Source: Exiguobacterium sp. KRL4 (GTDB taxonomy: Bacteria; Bacillota; Bacilli; Exiguobacteriales; Exiguobacteriaceae). From it: DNA of 64,000 nucleotides. Positions 29,583 to 37,800 of this stretch are shown one piece after another. The stretch covers positions 1 through 64,000 of the forward strand of contig NZ_MOLV01000001.1 of NCBI RefSeq assembly GCF_001870785.1. The letters run 5' to 3'. A program made the position numbers and the translations under genes. Within the stretch, counting starts at the first letter, position 1. Every line of letters begins with the position of its first letter. The notes beneath the pieces are model-generated. The model was not told the origin of the DNA and ran no database searches. It was given only the letters and a program-made list of their open reading frames with translations.

Positions 29583-29610
29583 AGAACTTCAGGTTTCTGA
29601 AGTTCTTTTT
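29583..29610 (+). terminator. Right palindrome copy with T tract (original acyl-CoA ligase terminator)
   Basis: The same 24-bp hairpin as at 29024 is here followed by T residues, making a proper intrinsic terminator. It now stands about 580 bp downstream of the ligase gene it presumably served before the insertion. Confidence 0.75.
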
Positions 29611-29643
29611 GTGTGCATATAGGTAAAGAAAGGGGAAAAAAAT

Positions 29644-30078
29644 ATGAACATTGCTTTGATTGCACATGATGAAAAAAAGGACGAAATGATGATGTTTACA
29701 CGGGCGTATGAAACTTACTTTGCCAAAAATACATTGTATGCGACAGGGACGACGGGTCAACGAATCATGGAAGCGACGGCATTATCCATTCACCGCTGTA
29801 AGTCGGGACCACTTGGAGGAGATCAAGAAATCGGTGCGATGGTCGCACGGGGCGAGATTGATATCGTCATCTTTTTACGGGATCCGTTGACCGCCCAACC
29901 CCATGAACCAGATGTCTCAGCCTTGATCCGCTTATGTGACGTGTATGATTTGCCGCTTGCGACGAATGTCGGGACAGCTGAAATTTTAATTAATGGTCTG
30001 GAGCAAGGTGAGTTTAAATGGCGTGAAATCATTCGAAAGCGACATGAAATGGAACAACAGAAATTTTTAACCGATTAA
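29644..30078 (+). CDS. mgsA: Methylglyoxal synthase
   Basis: This 144-residue cytoplasmic enzyme converts dihydroxyacetone phosphate to methylglyoxal and phosphate, a bypass used when phosphorylated sugars pile up. The N-terminal [16 protein letters not shown], the TGTTGQRI phosphate-binding loop, and the catalytic Asp60 in [13 protein letters not shown] are present, together with [15 protein letters not shown]. The ATG has AAAGAAAGGGGAAAAAAAT upstream. It stands alone here, not in the bshA/dapB cluster where B. subtilis has it. Confidence 0.95.
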   Translation: MNIALIAHDEKKDEMMMFTRAYETYFAKNTLYATGTTGQRIMEATALSIHRCKSGPLGGDQEIGAMVARGEIDIVIFLRDPLTAQPHEPDVSALIRLCDVYDLPLATNVGTAEILINGLEQGEFKWREIIRKRHEMEQQKFLTD

Positions 30079-30083
30079 ATTTG

Positions 30084-30098
30084 TGAGAATGCTTCTCA
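30084..30098. promoter_or_regulatory. Fur-type box 1
   Basis: TGAGAATGCTTCTCA is a perfect inverted repeat related to the 7-1-7 Fur box TGATAATNATTATCA (three differences). It overlaps the predicted -35 of the small gene at 30176. Confidence 0.5.
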
Positions 30099-30121
30099 TT
30101 TTCTATCAAGCATGATATAGT
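30093..30121 (+). promoter_or_regulatory. Promoter of the 51-residue peptide gene
   Basis: TTCTCA (30093-30098) and TATAGT (30116-30121) are 17 bp apart. The expected start site near 30128 falls between two Fur-type boxes. Confidence 0.5.
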
Positions 30122-30132
30122 CGTATTGAAGA

Positions 30133-30147
30133 TGATATTGATTATCA
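30133..30147. promoter_or_regulatory. Fur-type box 2
   Basis: TGATATTGATTATCA matches TGATAATNATTATCA at all but one position. It lies just downstream of the -10, a position where a bound repressor would block transcription. Confidence 0.6.
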
Positions 30148-30175
30148 ATTGCGATAGAAAAGGGTGGCGAAAACA

Positions 30176-30331
30176 GTGGAAATTATTTTAATGACTGGCG
30201 TAACAGTCTTACTTGGTGGCGGCGCAACGTTCCTAGCACACGTAGTGAAAACGGAACGTCGTCATGTATCGGCGAATGTTAAAACACATGTAGAACGTGC
30301 GACGTATCCATCGTTGCGCCTCGTAAAATAA
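30176..30331 (+). CDS. 51-residue single-pass membrane peptide, unknown function
   Basis: A short ORF begins with GTG behind AAAAGGGTGGCGAAAAC. The product reads MEIILMTGVTVLLGGGATFL, then AHVVKTERRHVSANVKTHVE and RATYPSLRLVK. One glycine-rich hydrophobic segment (residues 2-24) is followed by a basic tail with four histidines (H22, H30, H38 and flanking region). It has a promoter, a ribosome site and its own terminator, so it looks like a real single-gene unit. The two Fur-type boxes suggest iron control. I do not recognise a family; small Fur-controlled proteins such as FbpA-C exist in B. subtilis, but I see no clear similarity. Confidence 0.65.
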   Translation: MEIILMTGVTVLLGGGATFLAHVVKTERRHVSANVKTHVERATYPSLRLVK

Positions 30332-30346
30332 TTTTTTTGTGACGTG

Positions 30347-30381
30347 CGCCTCTCTTTTCTAAAAAGAGAGCGTTTTTTTTT
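30347..30381 (+). terminator. Terminator after the 51-residue peptide gene
   Basis: A CGCCTCTCTTTT-CTA-AAAAGAGAGCG hairpin is followed by T9. Confidence 0.9.
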
Positions 30382-30461
30382 GTACAATTTTGGATTCTCC
30401 CATAATTTTGCGGAAATCCTTTGTTACACTAAAAAAAACAACTTAAGCAGGAGTGATGATG

Positions 30462-31124
30462 ATGCATACGATTTATTTAGTGGACGATGAAGTAAACCTG
30501 AACCGTGTTTTAGTCAAGTATTTGGAACAAGAGGGTTGGCAAGTTAAATCGTTTACATCCGGAGAAGCTGCGGCATCCGCCATCATCGAAAAACCTGATT
30601 TATGGATCCTTGACATCATGTTACCGGACGTAGATGGTTTTCAGTTAATTAAGCGGATTAAAGCCCATGATGAGACGACACCCGTCATCTTCATCTCGGC
30701 TCGTGACGAAGACATCGATAAAATCATTGGACTGGAAATGGGGTCTGACGATTATATCGCCAAACCATTTTTACCCCGCGAACTGGTCATTCGGGTGAAG
30801 AAAATTCTAGCACGGACCTATGCGACACCTAAAACGGGAGTCATCCGTTACGGAGATTACACGATTTATCCAGAAAAACGGATTATTGAAGAAAATGGTC
30901 AGGAAATTGATTTGACCTCAAAAGAATATGATTTATTGATTTTATTTGCGACGCAGATTGGGACGCCGATGTCCCGGGAGCAAATCCTGGTCAGTGTATG
31001 GGGCGATGATTATTTCGGATCAGATCGTGTCGTCGATGATCTTGTGCGGCGTGTCCGAAAAAAATTGTCGAAACTTGAACTCGAAACGATTTATGGAATT
31101 GGGTATCGTCTGGTGGCTGCATGA
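30462..31124 (+). CDS. cssR: Response regulator CssR (OmpR family)
   Basis: This response regulator of about 220 residues has the receiver domain with MHTIYLVDDEVNLN, the phospho-acceptor Asp in LWILDIMLPDVDGF near residue 51, FISARDEDIDK, and Lys in YIAKPFLPREL. A C-terminal winged helix contains LTSKEYDLLILF and DRVVDDLVRRVRKK. Similarity to B. subtilis CssR is strong through both domains. Four start codons lie in tandem (GTG ATG ATG ATG); the last is chosen for spacing to AGCAGGAG and match to CssR. It should activate quality-control proteases on secretion stress; no htrA-like target is in the window. It overlaps cssS by 4 bp. Confidence 0.87.
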   Translation: MHTIYLVDDEVNLNRVLVKYLEQEGWQVKSFTSGEAAASAIIEKPDLWILDIMLPDVDGFQLIKRIKAHDETTPVIFISARDEDIDKIIGLEMGSDDYIAKPFLPRELVIRVKKILARTYATPKTGVIRYGDYTIYPEKRIIEENGQEIDLTSKEYDLLILFATQIGTPMSREQILVSVWGDDYFGSDRVVDDLVRRVRKKLSKLELETIYGIGYRLVAA

Positions 31125-32494
31125 AAAACCGGAGTTTGGGTTTTCAGATTTGGGCAATGTTCTTACTCGTCATTGCCACTCTTTCAATCGTCATTTTGGT
31201 CGTCATCCGGTCATCGATTGGAAACTTTATCGATGAACAAGTCTATGCGACGCTTGAAAACAGTGAAGTCTTTTTCTCGGAAGATGCTTCCGTCATCGAG
31301 ATGCTGCAAGAAAATCCGATTGAATTTGATCGACGTAAACAGGAGTCACGATCCGTCAATGTCTTGTTGTTATCGAAAAATGGGAAGTTGTATTATGGTG
31401 GTGCACCTCAACAGTTGGTGAATCAAATGTATCGGGATGCCATCAATCAAGAGGATGAGATGGAAAAATATACGACACGTCTTGATAAGGAAGATGTCTA
31501 CTACAGCATTCTGAAGATGGAAATAAAGGGGGAGACCTATTACCGGGTCTCGTACGTCTGGGATGCCTATCGCCAAGAACTGATCACACAATTATTTTCA
31601 AAGATTGGCTGGGTTGTTGCGATTGTCAGTGTCCTGACATTGTTCATCGCTTTTTGGTTAGCTCGCCGATTGACCCTTCCGTTGATTGAAATCGAAGGGG
31701 CGGTCGGGAAAATTGCAGCCCAAAAGTGGGATACCCCTTTGCCACTCGACCGTGGGGACGAAATCGGACGGCTGGCTCGCTCGGTGGATGCCATGCGAAT
31801 GGATTTAGAGAAACAAGACAAAGCACAAAAGTCCTTACTCCAAAACATCTCGCACGATTTAAAAACACCCATCATGGTCATTCGTAGTTATGCCCAATCG
31901 ATTTCGGATGGGATTTATCCAGATGGAGATTTGACGGGATCCGTCTCTGTCATCGAAGAGGAAGCCGAACGGTTAGAGAAGAAAGTGGCTGCCTTGTTGT
32001 ATGTAACGAAACTCGATTATTTTGAACTGGATCGTTCAAAATGGGATCATGTGGATTTAGATCGGATGGTTCATCTGCTTCAAAAACGGTTTGTCGGAAC
32101 AAAAGTGTTGACCTGGAAAATTTCCGGTGAAGCCGGCATCGTCTTAGGGGAAGGTGAACAGTTGCGGGTCGCACTGGAAAACGTGTTGGACAATGCGATT
32201 CGTTATGCAGAGACGACGATTGAGATTCGCTTATCCGGAACAGCAGAGGCAGCGACGATTGAAATCGAAAATGACGGTCCGCCGTTAGAGACGTCGTCAC
32301 CACTATTCCATCAATTTTCTCGTGGGAAAGAGGGGAAATTTGGTCTCGGTTTGTATATCGTCAAGCGGATTGTTGAGCGGCATGAAGGTACAGTGACGAT
32401 TGAGAATAAGCCGTCGGGAAATGAAAAAGATAAAGTTTGTGTGAAATTTAATTTTCCGCGTCATTTTCAGAAACAGTCAGCTGAAAAAAAATAA
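31121..32494 (+). CDS. cssS: Sensor histidine kinase CssS
   Basis: This 457-residue membrane kinase has TM1 (about residues 9-30), an extracytoplasmic sensor of about 130 residues, TM2 (about 160-182) and HAMP (180-235). The H-box LLQNISHDLKTPIMV lies near 246, followed by the N-box NVLDNAIRYA, a short G1 region and GLGLYIVKRIVERHEG. It is coupled to cssR. In B. subtilis the pair senses misfolded secreted proteins at the membrane-wall interface. The name follows from the CssR assignment and the architecture. Confidence 0.85.
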   Translation: MKNRSLGFQIWAMFLLVIATLSIVILVVIRSSIGNFIDEQVYATLENSEVFFSEDASVIEMLQENPIEFDRRKQESRSVNVLLLSKNGKLYYGGAPQQLVNQMYRDAINQEDEMEKYTTRLDKEDVYYSILKMEIKGETYYRVSYVWDAYRQELITQLFSKIGWVVAIVSVLTLFIAFWLARRLTLPLIEIEGAVGKIAAQKWDTPLPLDRGDEIGRLARSVDAMRMDLEKQDKAQKSLLQNISHDLKTPIMVIRSYAQSISDGIYPDGDLTGSVSVIEEEAERLEKKVAALLYVTKLDYFELDRSKWDHVDLDRMVHLLQKRFVGTKVLTWKISGEAGIVLGEGEQLRVALENVLDNAIRYAETTIEIRLSGTAEAATIEIENDGPPLETSSPLFHQFSRGKEGKFGLGLYIVKRIVERHEGTVTIENKPSGNEKDKVCVKFNFPRHFQKQSAEKK

Positions 32495-32501
32495 GATCTT
32501 T

Positions 32502-32533
32502 AAAAACGAGATAGTCATATCTCGTTTTTTATT
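32502..32533 (+). terminator. Terminator of cssRS
   Basis: A perfect 12-bp stem (32502-32513 with 32518-32529) with a GTCA loop is followed by T residues. Confidence 0.9.
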
Positions 32534-32613
32534 TTGGGAAATAATCCTGACACCCAAACCGAATCGTGCTGAATTTGATATAACCAACTTAATACAAGAA
32601 GGGAGAAATCAAA

Positions 32614-33099
32614 ATGCGACATAAAATTACGGAAGAAACATTAGCACTTATTCCAAAGTACGGTCCGTATGGTGAACCACAAACTTTACTTATTCAAGAA
32701 CAATCAGAAGTTGTATTAGAGGGTCATCCGATCAAGTTGATTGAAGAATCATGTTTGTATTTTGGTTCATCGATGCGTGGACGAATCGAGGCGGCACGCC
32801 ATATTCTGGGACCGAATCGAAAAACGCCGGTTTTGATTGACTGGAAAGCACAGACAATCTTTTTCCCGACGACAGCTAAGGAAAAAGCAGAGTGCATCTG
32901 GATCAACTTTAAACAGATGAAAACGGTCCAGAAAATCGGTAAAACCGTCCAAGTTGAGTTTCAGACAGGTCAACGGATTGATACGGATGCTTCTGCCTAC
33001 AGTATCGAACGACAACGGATTAAAACGTTAGAACTGGCTTACGAAATGCAACGAAGATTTCAAGAAGAACGACCAATGACGTTTAATAAAGCACGATAA
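32614..33099 (+). CDS. comK: Competence transcription factor ComK
   Basis: This 161-residue protein matches ComK through its core: an initial LIPKYGPYGEPQTLLIQ strand region, IEESCLYFGSSMRGRIEAAR, HILGPNRKTPVLID, IFFPTT and ECIWINF. ComK binds AT-boxes (K-boxes) and switches on DNA-uptake genes. It is about 30 residues shorter than B. subtilis ComK (192), lacking the far C-terminal tail, although the DNA-binding core appears complete. The ATG has AAGAAGGGAGAAATCAAA upstream. It stands alone; no K-box pair was found before it. Competence in this organism is plausible but not shown. Confidence 0.87.
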   Translation: MRHKITEETLALIPKYGPYGEPQTLLIQEQSEVVLEGHPIKLIEESCLYFGSSMRGRIEAARHILGPNRKTPVLIDWKAQTIFFPTTAKEKAECIWINFKQMKTVQKIGKTVQVEFQTGQRIDTDASAYSIERQRIKTLELAYEMQRRFQEERPMTFNKAR

Positions 33100-33178
33100 G
33101 TGGAACAATCTAACAGGAATCATTACTTAACAAAGCGAATAAGAACGAATGAACGAGAGAGAGACTAAAGGGAGGTGA

Positions 33179-33196
33179 AGCGGTCAGATGACCGCT
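33179..33196 (+). other. Hairpin between Shine-Dalgarno and start codon
   Basis: AGCGGTC (33179-33185) pairs perfectly with GACCGCT (33190-33196) around an AGAT loop. It stands between the strong AAAGGGAGGTGA (33167-33178) and the ATG at 33202. Folding brings the ribosome site to about 8 bases from the ATG instead of 26. Confidence 0.7.
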
Positions 33197-33201
33197 ACAC
33201 A

Positions 33202-33615
33202 ATGAATGAATCATACGAATGGTTAAACAGAAGAAAATTACAACCTGGATTTGGTGTGAATGGAGGACGACGTTTCATCAGTTCGCGAATCGTCCGTCCG
33301 GAAAATACACCAGGTAAACGCGTTAAGGGTGTCAAACGAGCCCGTCAACTAATCGTCGATGACGCAGGAAATCGACGTTGGGTGACGAAACGGATTGTCG
33401 TAACAGACGCAGCAAAACATATGACGATCAATCGTCGCACATCCGTTGCCCAAAAAGAAGTAACGGAATCCCGTCTGCAACAAGTCAAACAAAAACTGAC
33501 GTCGAAAAAAGTGCTTTTACCTGTACTGGCGGCAACAGGACTAGCGGTTGCGGGTGGCGTATTGGCATACGTCCTGCGTCGGAAAAAACGAAACACGTCC
33601 AAACAGAATGAATGA
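33202..33615 (+). CDS. Basic single-pass membrane protein, unknown function
   Basis: This 137-residue protein begins MNESYEWLNRRKLQPGFGVN. The soluble part is rich in Arg/Lys (GGRRFISSRIVRPENTPGKR; RARQLIVDDAGNRRWVTKRI). One transmembrane helix lies near residues 103-123 (VLLPVLAATGLAVAGGVLAYVL), followed by a short basic tail RRKKRNTSKQNE. I do not recognise the family. The start is unusual: ATG 33202 lies past a hairpin that follows the Shine-Dalgarno. GTG 33175 overlaps the Shine-Dalgarno and is unlikely. An alternative is coupling to a 5-codon ORF (33188-33205) whose stop overlaps the ATG as ATGA. A terminator follows. Confidence 0.65.
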   Translation: MNESYEWLNRRKLQPGFGVNGGRRFISSRIVRPENTPGKRVKGVKRARQLIVDDAGNRRWVTKRIVVTDAAKHMTINRRTSVAQKEVTESRLQQVKQKLTSKKVLLPVLAATGLAVAGGVLAYVLRRKKRNTSKQNE

Positions 33616-33634
33616 GCTTGTAATAGGTACATGA

Positions 33635-33679
33635 AAAAAGCCGTGCTCCCCATCAACTGATTGGGGGAACACGGCTTTT
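33635..33679. terminator. Bidirectional terminator
   Basis: An AAAAGCCGTG...CACGGCTTTT hairpin with an inner TCCCC/GGGGGA stem lies between convergent genes. Confidence 0.88.
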
Positions 33680-33713
33680 GCATGAGTAAACAGTCATAAG
33701 ACGAATACGTTTT

Positions 33714-34055
33714 TTACAAGAATCGTTTACGAATCGACGTCGCGAGTGCTTTTTCAGAAATCTCTTCTAATTCTTTTTGGTTGGTCGGATCAAAACTGTC
33801 ATTGTAGAAACGGCCGACAAACTCTACGCGATCATAATCAAGTTCTTTGAAAATCAAATGTTTATGATCATCATAGAAGACAACACGGTAATAATCAGAA
33901 CCACGTTCAAGCGTAACGAGTGCGCGTATGTGTTCGAGTCGTTTCTGTTCATCGGATTTTTCTTCTTCAACAGGTTCATCTGTCGTTTTGGCAGCCTCAG
34001 CTTGTTCGAGGGCACTCTTTACCAATTCACTCTTTTTATCTTGTTCTTCAGTCAT
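33714..34055 (-). CDS. Hypothetical acidic protein
   Basis: This 113-residue soluble protein has a charged, Glu/Lys-rich, probably flexible N-terminus (residues 1-45: MTEEQDKKSELVKSALEQAE...) and a compact C-terminal part. The latter holds RALVTLERGSDYYRVVFYDD and LIFKELDYDRVEFVGRFYND, suggesting a small beta-rich domain. I do not recognise the family. The ATG at 34055 is chosen because GTGGAGGCGATAACT lies directly upstream; the GTG at 34070 is that ribosome site itself. The truncated haemoglobin gene lies 60 bp upstream on the same strand, so the two may be co-transcribed. Confidence 0.7.
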   Translation of the reverse strand: MTEEQDKKSELVKSALEQAEAAKTTDEPVEEEKSDEQKRLEHIRALVTLERGSDYYRVVFYDDHKHLIFKELDYDRVEFVGRFYNDSFDPTNQKELEEISEKALATSIRKRFL

Positions 34056-34114
34056 AGTTATCGCCTCCACTTTTCATTTTACATTGAAATGTACCGATGA
34101 GAAAGAAAAATCCC

Positions 34115-34498
34115 TTATCCATTTTGATGAGCATCGCAAATCCGAAGAACATTCATTGCACCAATCCGGAGACGTTCGATTAAAAGAGCAGCGGCTTCTT
34201 GATTTTGAATGGTCTCCTCGATGGCAGCAGTCATCAGTTCGATCCATCGTTCAGCATGCACGCGTCTGATTGGTAAAAGACGATGAATCATCGCAAGATT
34301 CATCCGCTCATCGTACAACTCATACTGCTTTGGACCACCCGTGAGCTGAGTCAAAAAAACGATTTGCGCGTGCTCGACACGTTGTCGATCAACAGGGAAC
34401 AAGGGACGGAGAAGATCATCGACATAAACACGTTCATAAAACCGTGTAACAAGTTGTTCGATTGCTGGTTGTTTTCCGAGTTTCTCGTAGAGCATGAA
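34115..34498 (-). CDS. Truncated haemoglobin-like protein
   Basis: This 127-residue protein resembles group II truncated haemoglobins (YjbI type). It starts MLYEKLGKQPAIEQLVTRFYERV, followed by LFPVDRQRVEHAQIVFLTQLTGGP and MIHRLLPIRRVHAERWIELM. The second supplies the conserved phenylalanine and tyrosine region. The last holds the probable haem-ligating histidine (IHRLLPI) and the invariant A-x-x-W. Such globins bind O2 or NO; in Bacillales they are often linked to thiol stress proteins (YjbH), not seen here. The ATG at 34498 follows AAAGAGGGACATTC; the ATG at 34513 is less well placed. Confidence 0.8.
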   Translation of the reverse strand, partial: FMLYEKLGKQPAIEQLVTRFYERVYVDDLLRPLFPVDRQRVEHAQIVFLTQLTGGPKQYELYDERMNLAMIHRLLPIRRVHAERWIELMTAAIEETIQNQEAAALLIERLRIGAMNVLRICDAHQNG

Positions 34499-34624
34499 TG
34501 TCCCTCTTTCCATTAACTATTCCTTTGAAATACATTATTATCTCAATCTTTACCCGCTTTTTGCAACTACCGACCAAAAGTAAGGGAATCTAATCGTTTC
34601 ATCAAGAAAACCTTCATTTCAAAC

Positions 34625-34653
34625 CGGACGTTTGTTCGTATTTATGCGATAAT
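34625..34653 (+). promoter_or_regulatory. addBA promoter with LexA-like box
   Basis: An extended -10, TGCGATAAT (34645-34653), lacks a good -35. In its place CGGACGTTTGTTCG (34625-34638) matches the Gram-positive LexA box CGAAC-N4-GTTCG with one mismatch. This lies in the 333-bp gap before addB. The rest of the gap also holds a small GCGACA/TGTCGC hairpin (34682-34698) and no coding sequence I can support. Confidence 0.4.
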
Positions 34654-34769
34654 CATACATATAAGAAAAAATTAACGTGAAGCGACAGCTCATGTCGCAT
34701 TAACTAATAAAGGAAGTACTCGCAGCATCCGAACACAAACAGCAACGTAAGCATTCGCCGACACTATAC

Positions 34770-34831
34770 AAAGGAGGTGAAGGCCGGCTTCTCCCAAGAC
34801 GGAAGTCAAGGGTCTACGCCGGCTGGAAACT
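34770..34831 (+). other. addB translation-initiation region with intervening hairpin
   Basis: A perfect AAAGGAGGTGA Shine-Dalgarno (34770-34780) lies 54 bases before the addB ATG, with no start codon in addB's frame at normal distance. The intervening RNA can fold by pairing GCCGGC (34783-34788) with GCCGGC (34818-34823) plus a G-U pair. That brings the two elements to about 10 bases. A weak GGAA at 34825 is the only alternative site. Confidence 0.55.
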
Positions 34832-37800
34832 ATGAATTATATGCACTTAGGTCGTGCCGGTACAGGTAAGACTACCAAGTTGATTGAGGACGTCGTCGAA
34901 CGACTCGTGAAGCAGCCATTAGGACCTCCGATTTACTTTATCGTCCCTGATCAAATGTCATTTGAAATGGAGCGGCGGATTGCGACCGATCCGCGTCTGT
35001 CCGGTCTCGTCCGAATGGAAGTCATGAGCTTACGGCGATTTGCCTTTCACATCATCCGTGATCACGGAAACCAAGCGATTCCTTTCTTAGACGAAACGGG
35101 GACACAACTGTTATTACGACAAGTCGTAGAAGAAGCGGAAGAAGACTTGAAAATCTTCAAACGGACTAAAAACATGCCCGGTTTTTATAAAGGACTGGAT
35201 GAATTGATCGCATCGTTTAAACGTTCCTTAGTAGATCCCGACATGTTGCGTCAAATCAGCAGTGCTTCACCTGAACGTTCCCCTAAGCTAAACGATTTGG
35301 CGTTGATTTATGAACGGTTCACAGAACGGATTGCGGATAAAGCACTCCATGCAGATGATTATTTTACGACACTCATTGATCTGTTACCGGAAGCGAATCT
35401 AAGTGAGGCATGCGTATTCGTCGATGGTTTTTATGAATTTTCCTTACAGGAGCAACTGGTGTTACTCCGTTTGATGGAACTGACACAAGAGATGCATCTC
35501 AGCTTTACACTTGATGTCGAGGACGCCTATGCCAAACAGTCCGAGTTTGGTGTGTCACAACGGTGTTATATGCAATTGATTGAACAGATGAACGAACGCC
35601 AGATTGAGCATCAAGAAATTCATTACGAGCAGTCTGTTAAATTCAAGAGCACGGGATTACGGATGCTTGAACAAGCATTACTTTCGCCGGGGTATCCGGC
35701 TGCCGATGAAGAAGTGGACGGATTGACGATTGTTGCCGCGGTAAATCGTCAGGTCGAGGCGGAAGCGGCCGTCAGAAAAGCCATCCAATTCGTAAGGCAA
35801 AATGGATACCGCTTTAATGAGATTGCCTTTCTCGTGCGTCATCTCGAACCGTATGCGGATCATTTAGAACGGGCTTTCCAATTGTATGATATCCCGTACT
35901 TCTTGGATCAGCGGGAATCGATGGTTCATCATCCGATCGTCGAATTAGTCCATGCGGTCCTCGAAATCGTCATGACAGGTTATCGGGAGGAGTCTGTTTT
36001 TCGATTGCTAAAAACAGAACTGATTCCGCTCCCGGCAGAGGACGCACGATTAGCTCTCGATCGATTAGAAACCTTTGTGCTAGAACGAGGAATCAAAGGG
36101 TCGATGTGGAAAAAACCATGGCAACTAAAACGTCGTTTAGCTGATGAAGTCAGTTTGACGGATGATGAATTAAAAGAAGAACACGAGTTGAACGAGTGGC
36201 GTCAATTTTTAGTTGAAGCGATTGAACCACTTGAAAAACGCTTTAAGGCTTCGAAGACGATGAGCGAATATACGCGGGCCTTATACCGTTTTTTAGAAGA
36301 ACATCAGCTGACGGATCGTTTGATGATTTGGAAACAGCAAGCGCTCGAGGCCAATGAATTGAGTCAGGCGCGGGAACATGATCAAGTGTATGAAGCGGTA
36401 TTACACCTTTTTGAACAACTAGAAGCAGCAGCTCCTGAGACGATTTTGTCTACTGAACTATTTGTTCAAATGGTTGAGACAGGACTTGAAAGTCTTCGTT
36501 TCTCGCTTGTTCCTCCGTCACTCGATCAAGTAATTGCAACGGATTATGTCCGAGGTCGTTTACAACAGGTCAAGGTCGTCTTTTTACTTGGTGCAAACGA
36601 TGGGTTGATTCCATTGGTGGAAGATCAATCGAAACTGTTATCGGAAGGGGACCATGACTTTTTACATGATCAAGGGATCCCGGTCGGAAAGGCATCACTT
36701 GACGTGTTTGATGACGAATTGTATTACCTGTATCAAGGTGTAACGGCACCAAGCGAGTCCTTGCATATCAGCTATGCACTTGTTGACGAGGATGGAAAGG
36801 CACTTCAACCGGCCTCAATCGTCAAACAAATCAAACGTCAACTCCTGCAGGACCGTCCAGTCAAAACGTATTTTGCAGAGGCTGGCGACCATGCACCGGA
36901 TGATCAGCTACAGTTTGTGACGAGTCCAGACCGGGCAGCAGCTGCGACGGCAATTGAGTTAAGACGATTGCAACGTCGTTATCCGATTCAACAATCGTGG
37001 TTTGATGTCTACAATCTGTTGCTTGAGAACGGACGAGGGCGAGAACGGATGGCCTTGTTCTCGAGTGCGTTATTTTATCAGAATCAGGCAAAACCCTTGC
37101 CGGACGATTTAGCGCGAACCTTGTATGGGGACACGATCAAAGCAAGTGTTTCACGGTTTGAAACATACAATGCGTGCTCCTATAAACACTTTGCCCGCTA
37201 TGGCTTACGGTTAAAGGAGCGGAAATTGTATAAATTCGAAGCGCCGGACATCGGGAACCTGTTTCACGGGGCACTCAATGATCTATCGATGAACATCAAG
37301 GCGTCAGGGAAACACTGGCGTGAGCTCGATGATGAGTCGTGTAGTACTCTCGCAAAAGAGGCCGTCGAAAAAGTGACACCAGAAATTCAAAATGCGATTT
37401 TAATGAGTTCGAACCGATTCGGATACATCAAGAAGAAGTTAACCGATGTCGTCGAACAAACGGCAAAAATGCTTGTCAAACAAGCGGAACGGTCGGATTT
37501 CGAACCGGATTTATTTGAGATTAGTTTTGGGAATGCGATGTTTCCACCACTTCGGTTCACATTACCGGATGGAACAGAAATTGAATTTACGGGTCGAATT
37601 GACCGAGTGGACCAAGCGACGATCGGCGATCAGCTGTACGTCCGGATCGTTGATTACAAGTCGAGTGCCAAAGAGTTAGACTTTGCTGAAATTTATTATG
37701 GATTGGCGATTCAGATGCTTTTGTATCTAAAAACCGTCGTTGAACAGTCAGAAGTTTTATTTGATCGACAGGCCAAACCAGCTGGTGCCTTGTATTTCCA

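Noticed and set aside
34777-34869. 30-codon ORF from GTG in the addB leader as a regulatory leader peptide
   Set aside because: The GTG overlaps the Shine-Dalgarno itself, so it lacks a ribosome site, and the peptide has no run of regulatory codons.
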